NCBI GenBank assembly: GCA_023484515.1
Contig: JAMDAY010000035.1
Coordinates: 1-53,486, forward strand
Direction of reading: 5' to 3'
Length of the DNA: 53,486 nucleotides
DNA from: Patescibacteria group bacterium
GTDB taxonomy: Bacteria; Patescibacteriota; Doudnabacteria; UBA920
Numbering within the stretch: position 1 is the stretch's first letter; every line of letters starts with the position of its first letter. Both the position numbers and the translations under genes were made by a program. Of this stretch, positions 16,883-25,332 are shown piece after piece. The notes beneath the pieces are model-generated. The model was not told the origin of the DNA and did not search any database. It worked only from the letters and a program-made list of their open reading frames with translations.

Positions 16883-17879
16883 ATATAAATTTCAAAAGCG
16901 GTATTGTGTGATTGGTGGCGCTGGTTTTTTAGGTAGCCACCTTGTAGATCACTTAATCAATGAAGGGCATTTTGTTTTGGTGCTGGATAACCTTATAACA
17001 GGCCAAAAGAAATTTTTAAATAATAGCTCAAGGTGCCAATTTATTTACTGCGACATTACCCATTCGGAAGAACAGCTACGAAAGATTTTTGTTGAACACC
17101 AAATAGAATATGTATTTAACTACGCGGCTGAACCTTACATTCCGCTGTCTTTTCAGCGGCCGCTGCACGTGTTTGACATTAATGCCCGGGGCGCGCTGAT
17201 GGTGATGAACGCGGCGCAGGAAGCCGGGGTAAAGCGAATCCTGCAAATATCAAGTGCGGAAATTTACGGGGATGCGCCGGACCATAGAATTAACGAAGAA
17301 TATCCGGCAAGGCCGCATTCCACTTATGGGGCGGCCAAGCTGGCAATCGATTGCTTAGTGCAGGCTAGGTTTAAGGAAGCCGGCACGCCGGTAATTGCGC
17401 TGCGGCAATTTAACTGTGTTGGCGAACGGGAAAGCCATCCTTACGTGATTCCGGAAATTATTCAACAAATCGCTAATTGGAAAAAAAATCAATCGGCTTT
17501 TAATGGTGGTTCAAGCCCTAGAATTTGCGATGTCAGTTTAGGCAATAATTCTTTTAGAGATTTCCAGTATGCCGGTGACGCCGTGCGCATGGCTGTGGAC
17601 TTGCTGCATAACGGTCAGTCCGGCGAAGTATATAACATGGGAAGCGAAGAAGGAATTAAAATTTATGATTTGGCTGTCCTAATTGGCAAATTGATGGACG
17701 TGGAAGTAAGAGTGCAACCAGATCAAAAGCGTGTCAGGCCGTGGGAAATCTGGCATTTGCAGTCAGACAATACCAAGCTGTATTCGGTCATTAAAACAAG
17801 GCCAACTGTCAGCTTAAAAGAAGCATTAAAGAAAACTATTGAATATTTTTATGCAAACGGTCACAAATGGGATTTTTAA
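16875..17879 (+). CDS. NAD-dependent sugar epimerase/dehydratase
   Basis: A 334-residue extended SDR enzyme: IGGAGFLGSHLVDHL (residues 13-27, NAD-binding TGxxGxxG variant), NYAAEPYIPLSF, and the catalytic YGAAK with Y151 and K155. It converts a nucleotide sugar, as an NDP-sugar 4,6-dehydratase or 4-epimerase. With the DegT aminotransferase downstream (40-base overlap or less), it suggests synthesis of an amino-deoxy sugar. Confidence 0.88.
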   Translation: MAKYKFQKRYCVIGGAGFLGSHLVDHLINEGHFVLVLDNLITGQKKFLNNSSRCQFIYCDITHSEEQLRKIFVEHQIEYVFNYAAEPYIPLSFQRPLHVFDINARGALMVMNAAQEAGVKRILQISSAEIYGDAPDHRINEEYPARPHSTYGAAKLAIDCLVQARFKEAGTPVIALRQFNCVGERESHPYVIPEIIQQIANWKKNQSAFNGGSSPRICDVSLGNNSFRDFQYAGDAVRMAVDLLHNGQSGEVYNMGSEEGIKIYDLAVLIGKLMDVEVRVQPDQKRVRPWEIWHLQSDNTKLYSVIKTRPTVSLKEALKKTIEYFYANGHKWDF

Positions 17880-18852
17880 GCAGCCTTACGAACAACTGGA
17901 AACTGCGTGGGCTAGATACATCGGCACCAATGAAGCCGTAGCGGTATCTTCCGGCACCGCCGGGCTACATCTGGCTTTGAAAGCTTTGGGCGTTGGACCG
18001 GGGGATGAAGTGATTGTGCCGGACTTTGGTATGATCGCTGCAGCATTCGCCGTAACGTATTGCGGCGCCAAGCCTATATTCGCGGACTGCCGGCACGAAA
18101 CCGTGGATGTGGACGGCGGGGAAATTAAAAGAAAAATTATCGATAAAACCAAAGCCATTATAATCGAACACCTATACGGCCGACCGGTTTACGAAACCAT
18201 CCCGATTGTTGGTTTAGGCATTCCGGTGATCGAAGATGCCTGCGAAGCGCACGGCGCGGAAATTATCGGCCGAAAAGTTGGAACCTTTGGCAAGCTGGCG
18301 GTGTTTTCGCTCTATCGAAATAAGATCATTCAGGCGGAAGAAGGCGGCTTGGTAAATACTGACGATCCAGTTTTGGCAAACCGGATTCGGGAACTGAAAT
18401 CTATGGCGTTCGGCCACGCGCACGATTACTACCACCATGCCATAGGCTACAACTACCGGATGACCAACATGCAGGCCGAACACGCGCTGATGGAACTGCG
18501 GGACATTAAGTGGTATTTGAAGCAGCGGCAGGCGTGGGCGAACCAACTGGACCAAGCGTTCAGCCACTACACTTTGTCGCGGCCAAGCGGATCTGTTATT
18601 TGGGTTTACGACATGGTGATGGAAAATCAGGATCAGCGGGACCGGGTATTGCAGGCTTTGACTAAGGCAAACATTCCGGCGCGGCACTTTTTTAAGCCCA
18701 TGAGTATGCAGCCGATGTATTGCGGCGCGGACGTGGAAATCGGCAAAAATGCTTTGAGGTTTAGCCAGCGTGGTTTGTATCTGTGCTACCATCGAAGTTT
18801 TGAGCAAAAGGATGTGGATAAAACAATTAAAATAATTAAGGAAAATTTATGA
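17851..18852 (+). CDS. DegT/DnrJ/EryC1 sugar aminotransferase
   Basis: A 333-residue PLP-dependent aminotransferase of the DegT/StrS class: SSGTAGLHLALKALG and GDEVIVPDFGMIAAAFAV, the aspartate in VIEDACEAHGA (D129), and the PLP lysine in RNKIIQAEEGG (K158). It transfers an amino group to a keto-sugar made by an SDR enzyme such as the gene just upstream. ATG 17851 is preferred over 17839 as it keeps the overlap smaller. The pair probably makes perosamine- or viosamine-like sugars. Confidence 0.88.
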   Translation: MQTVTNGIFKQPYEQLETAWARYIGTNEAVAVSSGTAGLHLALKALGVGPGDEVIVPDFGMIAAAFAVTYCGAKPIFADCRHETVDVDGGEIKRKIIDKTKAIIIEHLYGRPVYETIPIVGLGIPVIEDACEAHGAEIIGRKVGTFGKLAVFSLYRNKIIQAEEGGLVNTDDPVLANRIRELKSMAFGHAHDYYHHAIGYNYRMTNMQAEHALMELRDIKWYLKQRQAWANQLDQAFSHYTLSRPSGSVIWVYDMVMENQDQRDRVLQALTKANIPARHFFKPMSMQPMYCGADVEIGKNALRFSQRGLYLCYHRSFEQKDVDKTIKIIKENL

Positions 18853-19073
18853 GCGTATTAGACAAACCGCACCGGCAAGCTGCGGAAAGACTGCTTGCTG
18901 AAATGAGAGAGATGGTATTAGCAGATGAGGTAACGGAAATCCTTTACCGGCGCCAACTGCTTAGATCACCCAATAAGCAACTGGCGGAACAGAACCTAAA
19001 GATGGCGCAAACCAAGATCGCGGCGGAAAAGATCCTGATTCAAAATTTAGAAGAACTGCTGGCGGAAAAGTAG
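18849..19073 (+). CDS. Small coiled-coil phage protein
   Basis: A 74-residue, nearly all-helical charged protein (MSVLDKPHRQAAERLLAEMREM...QNLEELLAEK) with heptad-like Leu spacing. ATG overlaps the aminotransferase stop as ATGA. No family recognised. It ends immediately before the second late promoter module. Confidence 0.5.
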   Translation: MSVLDKPHRQAAERLLAEMREMVLADEVTEILYRRQLLRSPNKQLAEQNLKMAQTKIAAEKILIQNLEELLAEK

Positions 19074-19077
19074 CCAT

Positions 19078-19181
19078 TTGACAAAGTTTCTAATGGTGCT
19101 ACACTGTAGATAACTTAATCTATAGATTCTTCGGAAAGACCGGGAATGCCTTGAAAAAGGCTTCCCGGTTTTATATTTTAG
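19078..19181 (+). promoter_or_regulatory. Late promoter-leader-terminator module 2
   Basis: TTGACA (19078-19083), a 16-base spacer and TACACT (19100-19105). The leader carries AGATTCTTCGGAAAGACCG (19124-19142), shared with the other two modules. The hairpin ACCGGGAAtGCCTT/AAGGCTTCCCGGT (19139-19169, GAAA loop) is nearly perfect and is followed by TTTTATATTTT. It sits upstream of the portal operon. The layout (promoter, conserved leader, immediate terminator) recurs at 7.2 and 31.2 kb. Confidence 0.68.
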
Positions 19182-19193
19182 GAAACAAAATAT

Positions 19194-21014
19194 ATGGCTG
19201 CAAAATCCAAAAGCTCAAAAAATACGGTATTTGGAAAGGTCCAAAAAGAAGTTGCATCCGTGGAAACCTACGGCGTGTCGATGCCTTCGGGCTACCAATT
19301 CAACTACCTTTCCATCCTGAATAAGATTGACCTGTATTTTGCATCCCGCTTTTTAAAGGGCCAGTATGACAGCGAAAACTTTAAAAAGCTGTTCATCAAC
19401 ATCAGCAAATACCGGGTAAACACAGCCACCAAATCGGTCAATATCGGCACCAAGAACGTAAAAATCAGGTCCGCCAACGGGCAGTATTACCACGCGTGGT
19501 TTTTTGAACATGAGCTGCGGGACTGGATGCGCGAAAACGGCTGGGGCAAAATGTTCAACGATATTTGCAGCAAGTGGCCGCGCTACGGGTCCGTAATCGT
19601 CAAAGACGTGAACGGCAACCCGGTTTTAATGCAACTGCGCAACATCATTTGGGACATGACCTTAAACAGCATGATGGCTTCCACCTTCATCGATGAAAAG
19701 CACATCTACAACTTTGACGAATTTTACGAAGCCGGCAAGAAGTATGGCTGGGACAACGTGGAACAAGTGATGGACATGTATGAAAAGCAAAAGCTGGAAG
19801 AAATTCAGGTAATCGAGCGTTACGGCTACGTGCCGGGAGATGAACTGACTGAAAACCCGCAGTTGCCTACGGATTTGGTTAAGGCCCGGACCATTATTAC
19901 CGGGATGGAATGGTATCAGCAGGAATCGGGACGTAACACGCAAAACCGTAAAAATATAAAATCTAAGCCGGAAGTTTTGGAAAGCATAAAAATTCAAAAG
20001 CCGCCTTACCGGAAACTGGATTGGGAAGAAGAAGAAAACCGCGGACTTGGCGTAGGCGTGATGGAAGATCTGTTCCAGCATCAGGAATATCATAATGACG
20101 TTACCCATTTGGAAAGAAAATCTTTGCACTGGTCTTCCAAAAAATTCTTTAACAGCCGGGATCCGGAAGCGCCTTCCAATTTGTTTTCGCAGGCTACTAA
20201 CGGCACGGTATTTAATTTAAAGTCCGAACTGACGCAGGTAGATATGGCGGAACGCAACCTGCCGCAGTATAATTTAGTATTTAACCGGATTAAGGATTCA
20301 GCTGATAATAACGCCTTTACCCATGAAATCGTAACCGGTGAAGCGATGGGTAGTGGCGTGCCATTTAGATTAGGCGCACTTTTGTCCAATGCGGTTAATA
20401 CCCATTATGCCTTTAAGCGCGAAAATTTAGGGTTGTTTATTGAAGATATTATTTATGATTTTGTGGTGCCACAGTTTAAAAAGGAAAAGCGCGGCGAACA
20501 TGACTTTATCTTCAGTGGGGATCGCGATCAATTAGAGCAGGCCCGGGAATTTATGATCGCGGCTTATATGGATGAAATGGTCAAAAAGCATGAGAAGAAG
20601 TATGGCGCAGTGCCGTCTTTGGCAGCTTTTGACCGCGAACTGCAAAAGGTAACGCAAATGGTAGAACGTAGGGACCAGATTTCCATGACCTTGCCAGCAG
20701 GCTTTTATGATGACATTAAGGAAAAAGTCAAAGTGGATGTTTCCGGCGATAGCACAGATTCCGTGGATATGGAATCTTTGGGTAACATCTTAAAGATTGT
20801 TTTGGAAGCAGGTCCGGCTTTGCAGCAGAATGAAACCGCCATGCGTTTGCTCGAGCAGATTGCCAACGAAGCAGGGCAAAGCCCAATTAAATTATTTGGC
20901 ATTAAAACTAAGGCCGCTGCGCCGAATAACATGGGCGGCGCTGCACCCGCGCCGGCTGCGGCAGCGATTGCTAAAGCCGCGGACATGCCGCAAACGGAAG
21001 GACTACCGCAATGA
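19194..21014 (+). CDS. Portal protein
   Basis: A 606-residue protein interpreted as the head-tail portal ring: mixed alpha-beta stem region, a long clip-like helical part, an aspartate-rich region (LDWEEEENRGLGVGVMEDLF) and a low-complexity Ala/Pro C-terminus (APAPAAAAIAKAADMPQ). Length and position (right before connector and tail genes) match portal subunits. It anchors the terminase and is the DNA channel. There is no single short diagnostic motif, so confidence is moderate. Confidence 0.7.
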   Translation: MAAKSKSSKNTVFGKVQKEVASVETYGVSMPSGYQFNYLSILNKIDLYFASRFLKGQYDSENFKKLFINISKYRVNTATKSVNIGTKNVKIRSANGQYYHAWFFEHELRDWMRENGWGKMFNDICSKWPRYGSVIVKDVNGNPVLMQLRNIIWDMTLNSMMASTFIDEKHIYNFDEFYEAGKKYGWDNVEQVMDMYEKQKLEEIQVIERYGYVPGDELTENPQLPTDLVKARTIITGMEWYQQESGRNTQNRKNIKSKPEVLESIKIQKPPYRKLDWEEEENRGLGVGVMEDLFQHQEYHNDVTHLERKSLHWSSKKFFNSRDPEAPSNLFSQATNGTVFNLKSELTQVDMAERNLPQYNLVFNRIKDSADNNAFTHEIVTGEAMGSGVPFRLGALLSNAVNTHYAFKRENLGLFIEDIIYDFVVPQFKKEKRGEHDFIFSGDRDQLEQAREFMIAAYMDEMVKKHEKKYGAVPSLAAFDRELQKVTQMVERRDQISMTLPAGFYDDIKEKVKVDVSGDSTDSVDMESLGNILKIVLEAGPALQQNETAMRLLEQIANEAGQSPIKLFGIKTKAAAPNNMGGAAPAPAAAAIAKAADMPQTEGLPQ

Positions 21015-21769
21015 AATTTTACGATACAAGCAACCCATACGACAGCTTAGTTCACTATGTGAACGATTTATTAGGTTTGGCATCCGGCGATACTACGGTT
21101 TATTCCTTAGCGGCCAAAGCTCGGGCAGCCAATACTTCCAAATATCTGCTGGCGCTGATGCTGATGAAAGCAAGTGATGCATGGTCTTGGGATGATAATG
21201 CTCAAACGGATTTGCCAATTGCCACCTGTCCTTTGGAGGCAGGGCAGCGGGATTATACCTTGCCGGCTTATGCTATTGGTTTAGAACGCGTGGAAATCAA
21301 AGACAGCGCAGGCAATTATTATCGGTTAAACCCGATGGACGAAACTGATCGGCCGGGCGCCTTGACCAATTACGGCGAATCAAACGGCAAACCTGTAAAT
21401 TATTGGATAAAGGGTAGATCTTTGTTTATAGATCCGGCGCCGGCTGCGGCAGATGTAACTTTATTGGCTGGCTTAAAAATATACTTCCCGCGCGAAATTA
21501 GCGAGTTTAACGCTTCCACCACTACTTCGGAAATAGGGTTTGACGAACCTGGGGATCGGGCCGTGGCTTTGATGGTGGCGGAAGAATTTGCAGGCACGCA
21601 TCCGGGCTATGACAGCCAATTAGACTTTATCCAGCTTAAATTATACGGCGGGGTTAAAAACGGCAAGCCGGTGCAGGGACTTTTGGATTTGATTACCAAT
21701 CAAGAAGGATCTAATAAATTAAAAGACATGCCACCGCATATCAGGATAGTGGTGGAAGATATGGAATAA
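21011..21769 (+). CDS. Head-tail connector/adaptor-type protein
   Basis: A 252-residue protein starting MKFYDTSNPYDSLVHYVNDLLGL, with a helical N-terminus (AAKARAANTSKYLLALMLMKAS) and a beta-rich C-terminus (GQRDYTLP, FIDPAPAA, FPREISEF). It overlaps the portal stop by 4 bases. The pattern (helices followed by a beta region with PAxxxD turns) resembles podovirus-type head-completion adaptors. It seals the portal and joins the tail. Assignment rests mainly on gene order. Confidence 0.6.
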   Translation: MKFYDTSNPYDSLVHYVNDLLGLASGDTTVYSLAAKARAANTSKYLLALMLMKASDAWSWDDNAQTDLPIATCPLEAGQRDYTLPAYAIGLERVEIKDSAGNYYRLNPMDETDRPGALTNYGESNGKPVNYWIKGRSLFIDPAPAAADVTLLAGLKIYFPREISEFNASTTTSEIGFDEPGDRAVALMVAEEFAGTHPGYDSQLDFIQLKLYGGVKNGKPVQGLLDLITNQEGSNKLKDMPPHIRIVVEDME

Positions 21770-21805
21770 ACATTTTAATTAACAAATTAAGAAAGGAATA
21801 AATAT

Positions 21806-22213
21806 ATGGCAGCATTTAATAAATTTAATGCCTTTGTGGAGGCGGTAGCGGAAAAGGTCCACAACTTAGGCAGTGATACCTTAAAAGTCGCTTTGACCAA
21901 TTCCGCGCCGGTAGCCACCAACGCGGTTTTGGCCGATATTACGGAAATCAGTTATACCAACATATCGGACAGGACAGTTACGGTTTCTTCATCGGCGCAG
22001 ACTTCCGGCACTTATAAGCTGGTGTGTGCGGATTTGGTTTTGACCGCCACCGGTGCGGTGGGGCCTTTTCGGTATGTGGTATTGTATAACGATACACCGG
22101 CCGGAAAAAACCTGATTGGGTGGTGGGATTACGGATCCGCTATTACCTTAGCGAGCGGCAATACCTTTACGGTTGATTTTGACGGCACAAACGGGGTTTT
22201 ACAATTAGCCTAA
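21806..22213 (+). CDS. Phage structural (decoration/tail-type) protein
   Basis: A 135-residue beta-rich protein (MAAFNKFNAFVEAVAEKVHNLGSD..., LKVALTNSAPVATNAVLADITEI). The L-K-V-A-L-T-N-S-AP...ADITE pattern is a recurring phage virion protein motif seen in minor structural or decoration proteins. A purine-rich AAGAAAGGA lies upstream of the ATG. It comes between connector and fibre genes. Confidence 0.65.
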   Translation: MAAFNKFNAFVEAVAEKVHNLGSDTLKVALTNSAPVATNAVLADITEISYTNISDRTVTVSSSAQTSGTYKLVCADLVLTATGAVGPFRYVVLYNDTPAGKNLIGWWDYGSAITLASGNTFTVDFDGTNGVLQLA

Positions 22214-22228
22214 TAACTTATATCACTT

Positions 22229-23386
22229 ATGGCCGGAATAGATTCCTATGTTAAATTGATGCTTCATATGGATGGAACGGATGCATCCACGACTTTTACC
22301 GATTCGGAAACCACGCCAAAAACTGTTACGGCCAACGGTAACGCACAAATTGATACGGCTCAAAGCAAATTTGGCGGGGCATCAGGGCTATTTGATGGCA
22401 CAGGGGATTATCTTACTTTAGCTGATAACGCAGATTGGGCATTCGGCAGCGGGGCTTTCACCGTAGATTTCTGGATTAAAGTTAATGCAAATCCTGCTGC
22501 CATAGCAACCCTACTAGCGCAATGGCCGGATGCCGGAGGAACCCAAAGGTCTTGGGATATTGCCTTAAATCCTGACGGAACGATTAGAGTTGATGTTAGA
22601 ATAGAACCTAGCACTTATTCTGTTAATTCTGTTGCCGCAGTAAATAACGGGGCTTGGCATCATATAGCAATGGTGAGAAACGGCGATACATTGACTTTAT
22701 ATATTGACGGGTCTGCTTCCGGAACACCTGCATCGTTGGCTACATCAGGATCATTAAACGATTCAACTGATTCCCTATATATTGCAGCATATAATTTAAA
22801 CCCAGGTCTTGGGTATGAATTTAATGGCTGGCTTGATGAATTACGAATTAGCAAAGGAATTGCCAGATGGACTACCAATTTTACGCCGCCATCTGCCGCT
22901 TATAGCGCCACTGAAGCTTACACACTTGCTGCCGCATACTCCACTTTTACATTAACCGGGGAAGCATCATTATTTAAGATCGCTTTAAAAATTCTTGCGG
23001 CTTACGGGTCTATTTTATTAAGCGGTCAGACAACTTTGTTCAAATGGGGGCGAAAAGTCGCGGCGGCAGTGGGGAATTTTGTTCTGACTGGATATAGCGT
23101 GGCATTGAATTATGGCAAGATTTTGACTGCGGCAGCGGCATCTTTCACCTTAACAGGCCAAGCGGCATCTTTGGTAAAAGCCTTGATAATGGGCGCAGTA
23201 AACGCAACCTTTAGCTTAACCGGGAATTTAGTGACTTTTTTAGTAAATGGAATGGCTATCCTGTGGACCAAACAAAACAAATCCGCCGATCCGACATGGA
23301 CCAAACAAAACAAATCCGCCGATCCGACATGGACCAAACAAAACAAATCCGCCGATCCGACATGGACCAAACAAAATAGAAGTTAA
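22229..23386 (+). CDS. LamG-domain tail fibre/adhesin with C-terminal repeats
   Basis: A 385-residue protein. Residues about 15-215 form a LamG/concanavalin-like jelly-roll: GASGLFDGTGDYLTLADNADWAFGSGAFTVDFWIK and a later GAWHHIAMVRNG region, typical of carbohydrate-binding adhesins. The C-terminal part has five A-x-G-F-x-LTG beta repeats and ends with four copies of an 11-residue unit, TWTKQNKSADP. It probably binds host surface glycans. The matching 33-bp DNA repeat is noted separately. Confidence 0.8.
   Translation: MAGIDSYVKLMLHMDGTDASTTFTDSETTPKTVTANGNAQIDTAQSKFGGASGLFDGTGDYLTLADNADWAFGSGAFTVDFWIKVNANPAAIATLLAQWPDAGGTQRSWDIALNPDGTIRVDVRIEPSTYSVNSVAAVNNGAWHHIAMVRNGDTLTLYIDGSASGTPASLATSGSLNDSTDSLYIAAYNLNPGLGYEFNGWLDELRISKGIARWTTNFTPPSAAYSATEAYTLAAAYSTFTLTGEASLFKIALKILAAYGSILLSGQTTLFKWGRKVAAAVGNFVLTGYSVALNYGKILTAAAASFTLTGQAASLVKALIMGAVNATFSLTGNLVTFLVNGMAILWTKQNKSADPTWTKQNKSADPTWTKQNKSADPTWTKQNRS
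23264..23377 (+). repeat. 33-bp tandem repeat in fibre gene tail
   Basis: Three full copies and one partial copy of a 33-bp unit beginning TGGACCAAACAAAACAAATC start at 23264, 23297, 23330 and 23363. Each encodes one WTKQNKSADPT unit of the fibre protein. Copies are identical at the DNA level, so they are recent and prone to slippage. Confidence 0.9.
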
Positions 23387-23392
23387 AAATAT

Positions 23393-24817
23393 ATGGTTAT
23401 ACCAGAAGGTGCAGTAAAAATATTTGAGCTTTCCGCTGCTGATTTTTTAAAGGGCATTTCCTATCAGCGCTTTGCTGCCATTGGCGGATTATTCCAAATT
23501 TTGAACGATACGGATCCGTTTGAAGTTTTGGGGTATTTAATACCTTCTTTGACTCCCACGCGACGCGGGGATGCTACGGTTTTAACCACGCCACTATATT
23601 CAACCGAAGTCAATGACGCTGGCACTTCTTACATTTATCTGCACGACGCTTCAAAGCTGTATCAGGTTAATACTTTAAGCGGGGCTGTAACTGATATTAC
23701 CGCATCTTCGGGCATTACAACCGGATCAGCCAAAGGCGCAATCACGTGGAAGGGCAAATACATTTATGCGCTTAACGGGTCCGTGGTTGCCAATACGATC
23801 GGCACCAATACAAACACCACGCTTTTAACCGGCTTAAATACCAATGACCATGTTTTTTGCATCGGCCCTGATGGTAATTTGTATGTTACTGATGGTAATG
23901 CTGTCCACATCCTGACTTCTGCAACCGGCACCACGGGCAATTCCTTAAATGCCGTGGTCATGGAAACCGGCATGACAATTCGGGATTTGCTGAATGACGG
24001 GCAGTATTTGGTTTTAATTGCCGATGCCAGCGGCACGGCCACGTATGGCAGGTATCGCTGCGTGGTGGCTTTTTGGGATTTGGCAAAAGCCTCTTTTGAC
24101 ATTTTATGGGACTACTGGGAAACCAAATTTATCGGCGGGGAAATTTTGGATGATGATATTATCGTATTCGGCCAAGACAATATGTATCGGTGCGGCCGCG
24201 GGTATAAGTTGCGGAAGTTTTTTACTTTCCGCGGCAACAGCACTATAACGGTCAGGCCAAACGGTCCGCAGTCAATAATAAAAGTTGGCGGATCTATTTA
24301 TTGGGGCGGGGCATCTTCCAGCAGGATATATGCTTACGGCACGCAGATTGAAGGCGGCAAGAGAATATTTTATCAGCCTTACAGCGTCGGTGCCGGCAAT
24401 ATATCTTGTTTAGGTTTTAATGGTAGTTCGGTTTTTGCCGCCTGTGATCAGCCGGCTTTGTATCAGATGAATGCCGGTGCTACGCGGGGAAACTGCGATG
24501 CCTATACAACAATAATCCAATTAAAACGCGCGTATAAAATGGCTTTTGCTAAAGCTGTGTTTCGGGACAGAATGTCAGCAAACCAATCAATTGCCTTGCA
24601 GGTTATTGAAAGCGACGGGGCTGCTACGATTTCCCTAAGTGACACTAAGGCTTACGCAAATGTGGGCGCGCTTAAACGCACTACCTTTTATCCTTATGGA
24701 AACAGGACAACGGAAGACTTTGAATCTTTTTATGTGGAATTGACTTTAGGCAAACTGGCATTGGAAAGATTTGAATTATGGGCCGTGCCTTTAGGATTAA
24801 CCGGAACACAACAATAA
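23393..24817 (+). CDS. Beta-propeller-like phage tail protein
   Basis: A 474-residue beta-rich protein with recurring strand-turn units: KGKYIYALNGSV, CIGPDGNLYVTDGNAVHIL, DGQYLVLIADASG, VGGSIYWGGASSSRIYAYG, FNGSSVFAACDQPALYQ. These resemble blades of a beta-propeller, as in podovirus tail/DNA-stabilisation hub proteins. Length matches such tail-nozzle proteins. It follows the fibre gene. The exact subunit cannot be fixed from sequence alone. Confidence 0.6.
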   Translation: MVIPEGAVKIFELSAADFLKGISYQRFAAIGGLFQILNDTDPFEVLGYLIPSLTPTRRGDATVLTTPLYSTEVNDAGTSYIYLHDASKLYQVNTLSGAVTDITASSGITTGSAKGAITWKGKYIYALNGSVVANTIGTNTNTTLLTGLNTNDHVFCIGPDGNLYVTDGNAVHILTSATGTTGNSLNAVVMETGMTIRDLLNDGQYLVLIADASGTATYGRYRCVVAFWDLAKASFDILWDYWETKFIGGEILDDDIIVFGQDNMYRCGRGYKLRKFFTFRGNSTITVRPNGPQSIIKVGGSIYWGGASSSRIYAYGTQIEGGKRIFYQPYSVGAGNISCLGFNGSSVFAACDQPALYQMNAGATRGNCDAYTTIIQLKRAYKMAFAKAVFRDRMSANQSIALQVIESDGAATISLSDTKAYANVGALKRTTFYPYGNRTTEDFESFYVELTLGKLALERFELWAVPLGLTGTQQ

Positions 24818-24818
24818 C

Positions 24819-25328
24819 ATGAAAAAAGAAGATCCATTCAAAGATCATTTGGTTGAAAACGTGGTAATTGAGCCGGAACAGCAGCATCAAAATTCGCCGC
24901 AGCAGACGAGTTTGCACCAATTAATTGGCTCATTGACTTTTACAGTTTTTGCCAAAGTCGCGGATACAGACGCGCAAACTGCGGCCAAATACGGACCCGT
25001 GTTTATAGCACCATTTCCTTGCGCGCTTATAAAATTTCAGGAACGCCATGCCGTAGCAGGCAGCGATGCTGGGGCAGTTACGCTGGATTTAGAAAAGGTG
25101 TCATCTGGGACAGCCAAAGGATCAGGCACAACCATGTTGGCATCTACCCTTGATTTAAAGGCTGCGGCTGACACTATCCAAAACGGATCTTTGACTGCAA
25201 CATATGCAAATCGGGAATTGGCGATTGGTGATGCAATAGCTTTAAAAACATCTGGCGCTTTGACTGCTTTAAAAGATGTATGTGTGGAACTAACTTTTAA
25301 AGTCTTATTAACTAAAATAAATATTTAA
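24819..25328 (+). CDS. Hypothetical phage structural protein
   Basis: A 169-residue protein with a polar N-terminus rich in Gln/Glu, then beta-rich sequence including VTLDLEKVSSGTAKGSGTTM and NRELAIGDAIALKTSG. This is the repetitive Thr/Ser/Ala-rich style of phage decoration or tail proteins. It starts one base after the propeller-like gene. No firm family. Confidence 0.5.
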   Translation: MKKEDPFKDHLVENVVIEPEQQHQNSPQQTSLHQLIGSLTFTVFAKVADTDAQTAAKYGPVFIAPFPCALIKFQERHAVAGSDAGAVTLDLEKVSSGTAKGSGTTMLASTLDLKAAADTIQNGSLTATYANRELAIGDAIALKTSGALTALKDVCVELTFKVLLTKINI

Positions 25329-25332
25329 ATAT

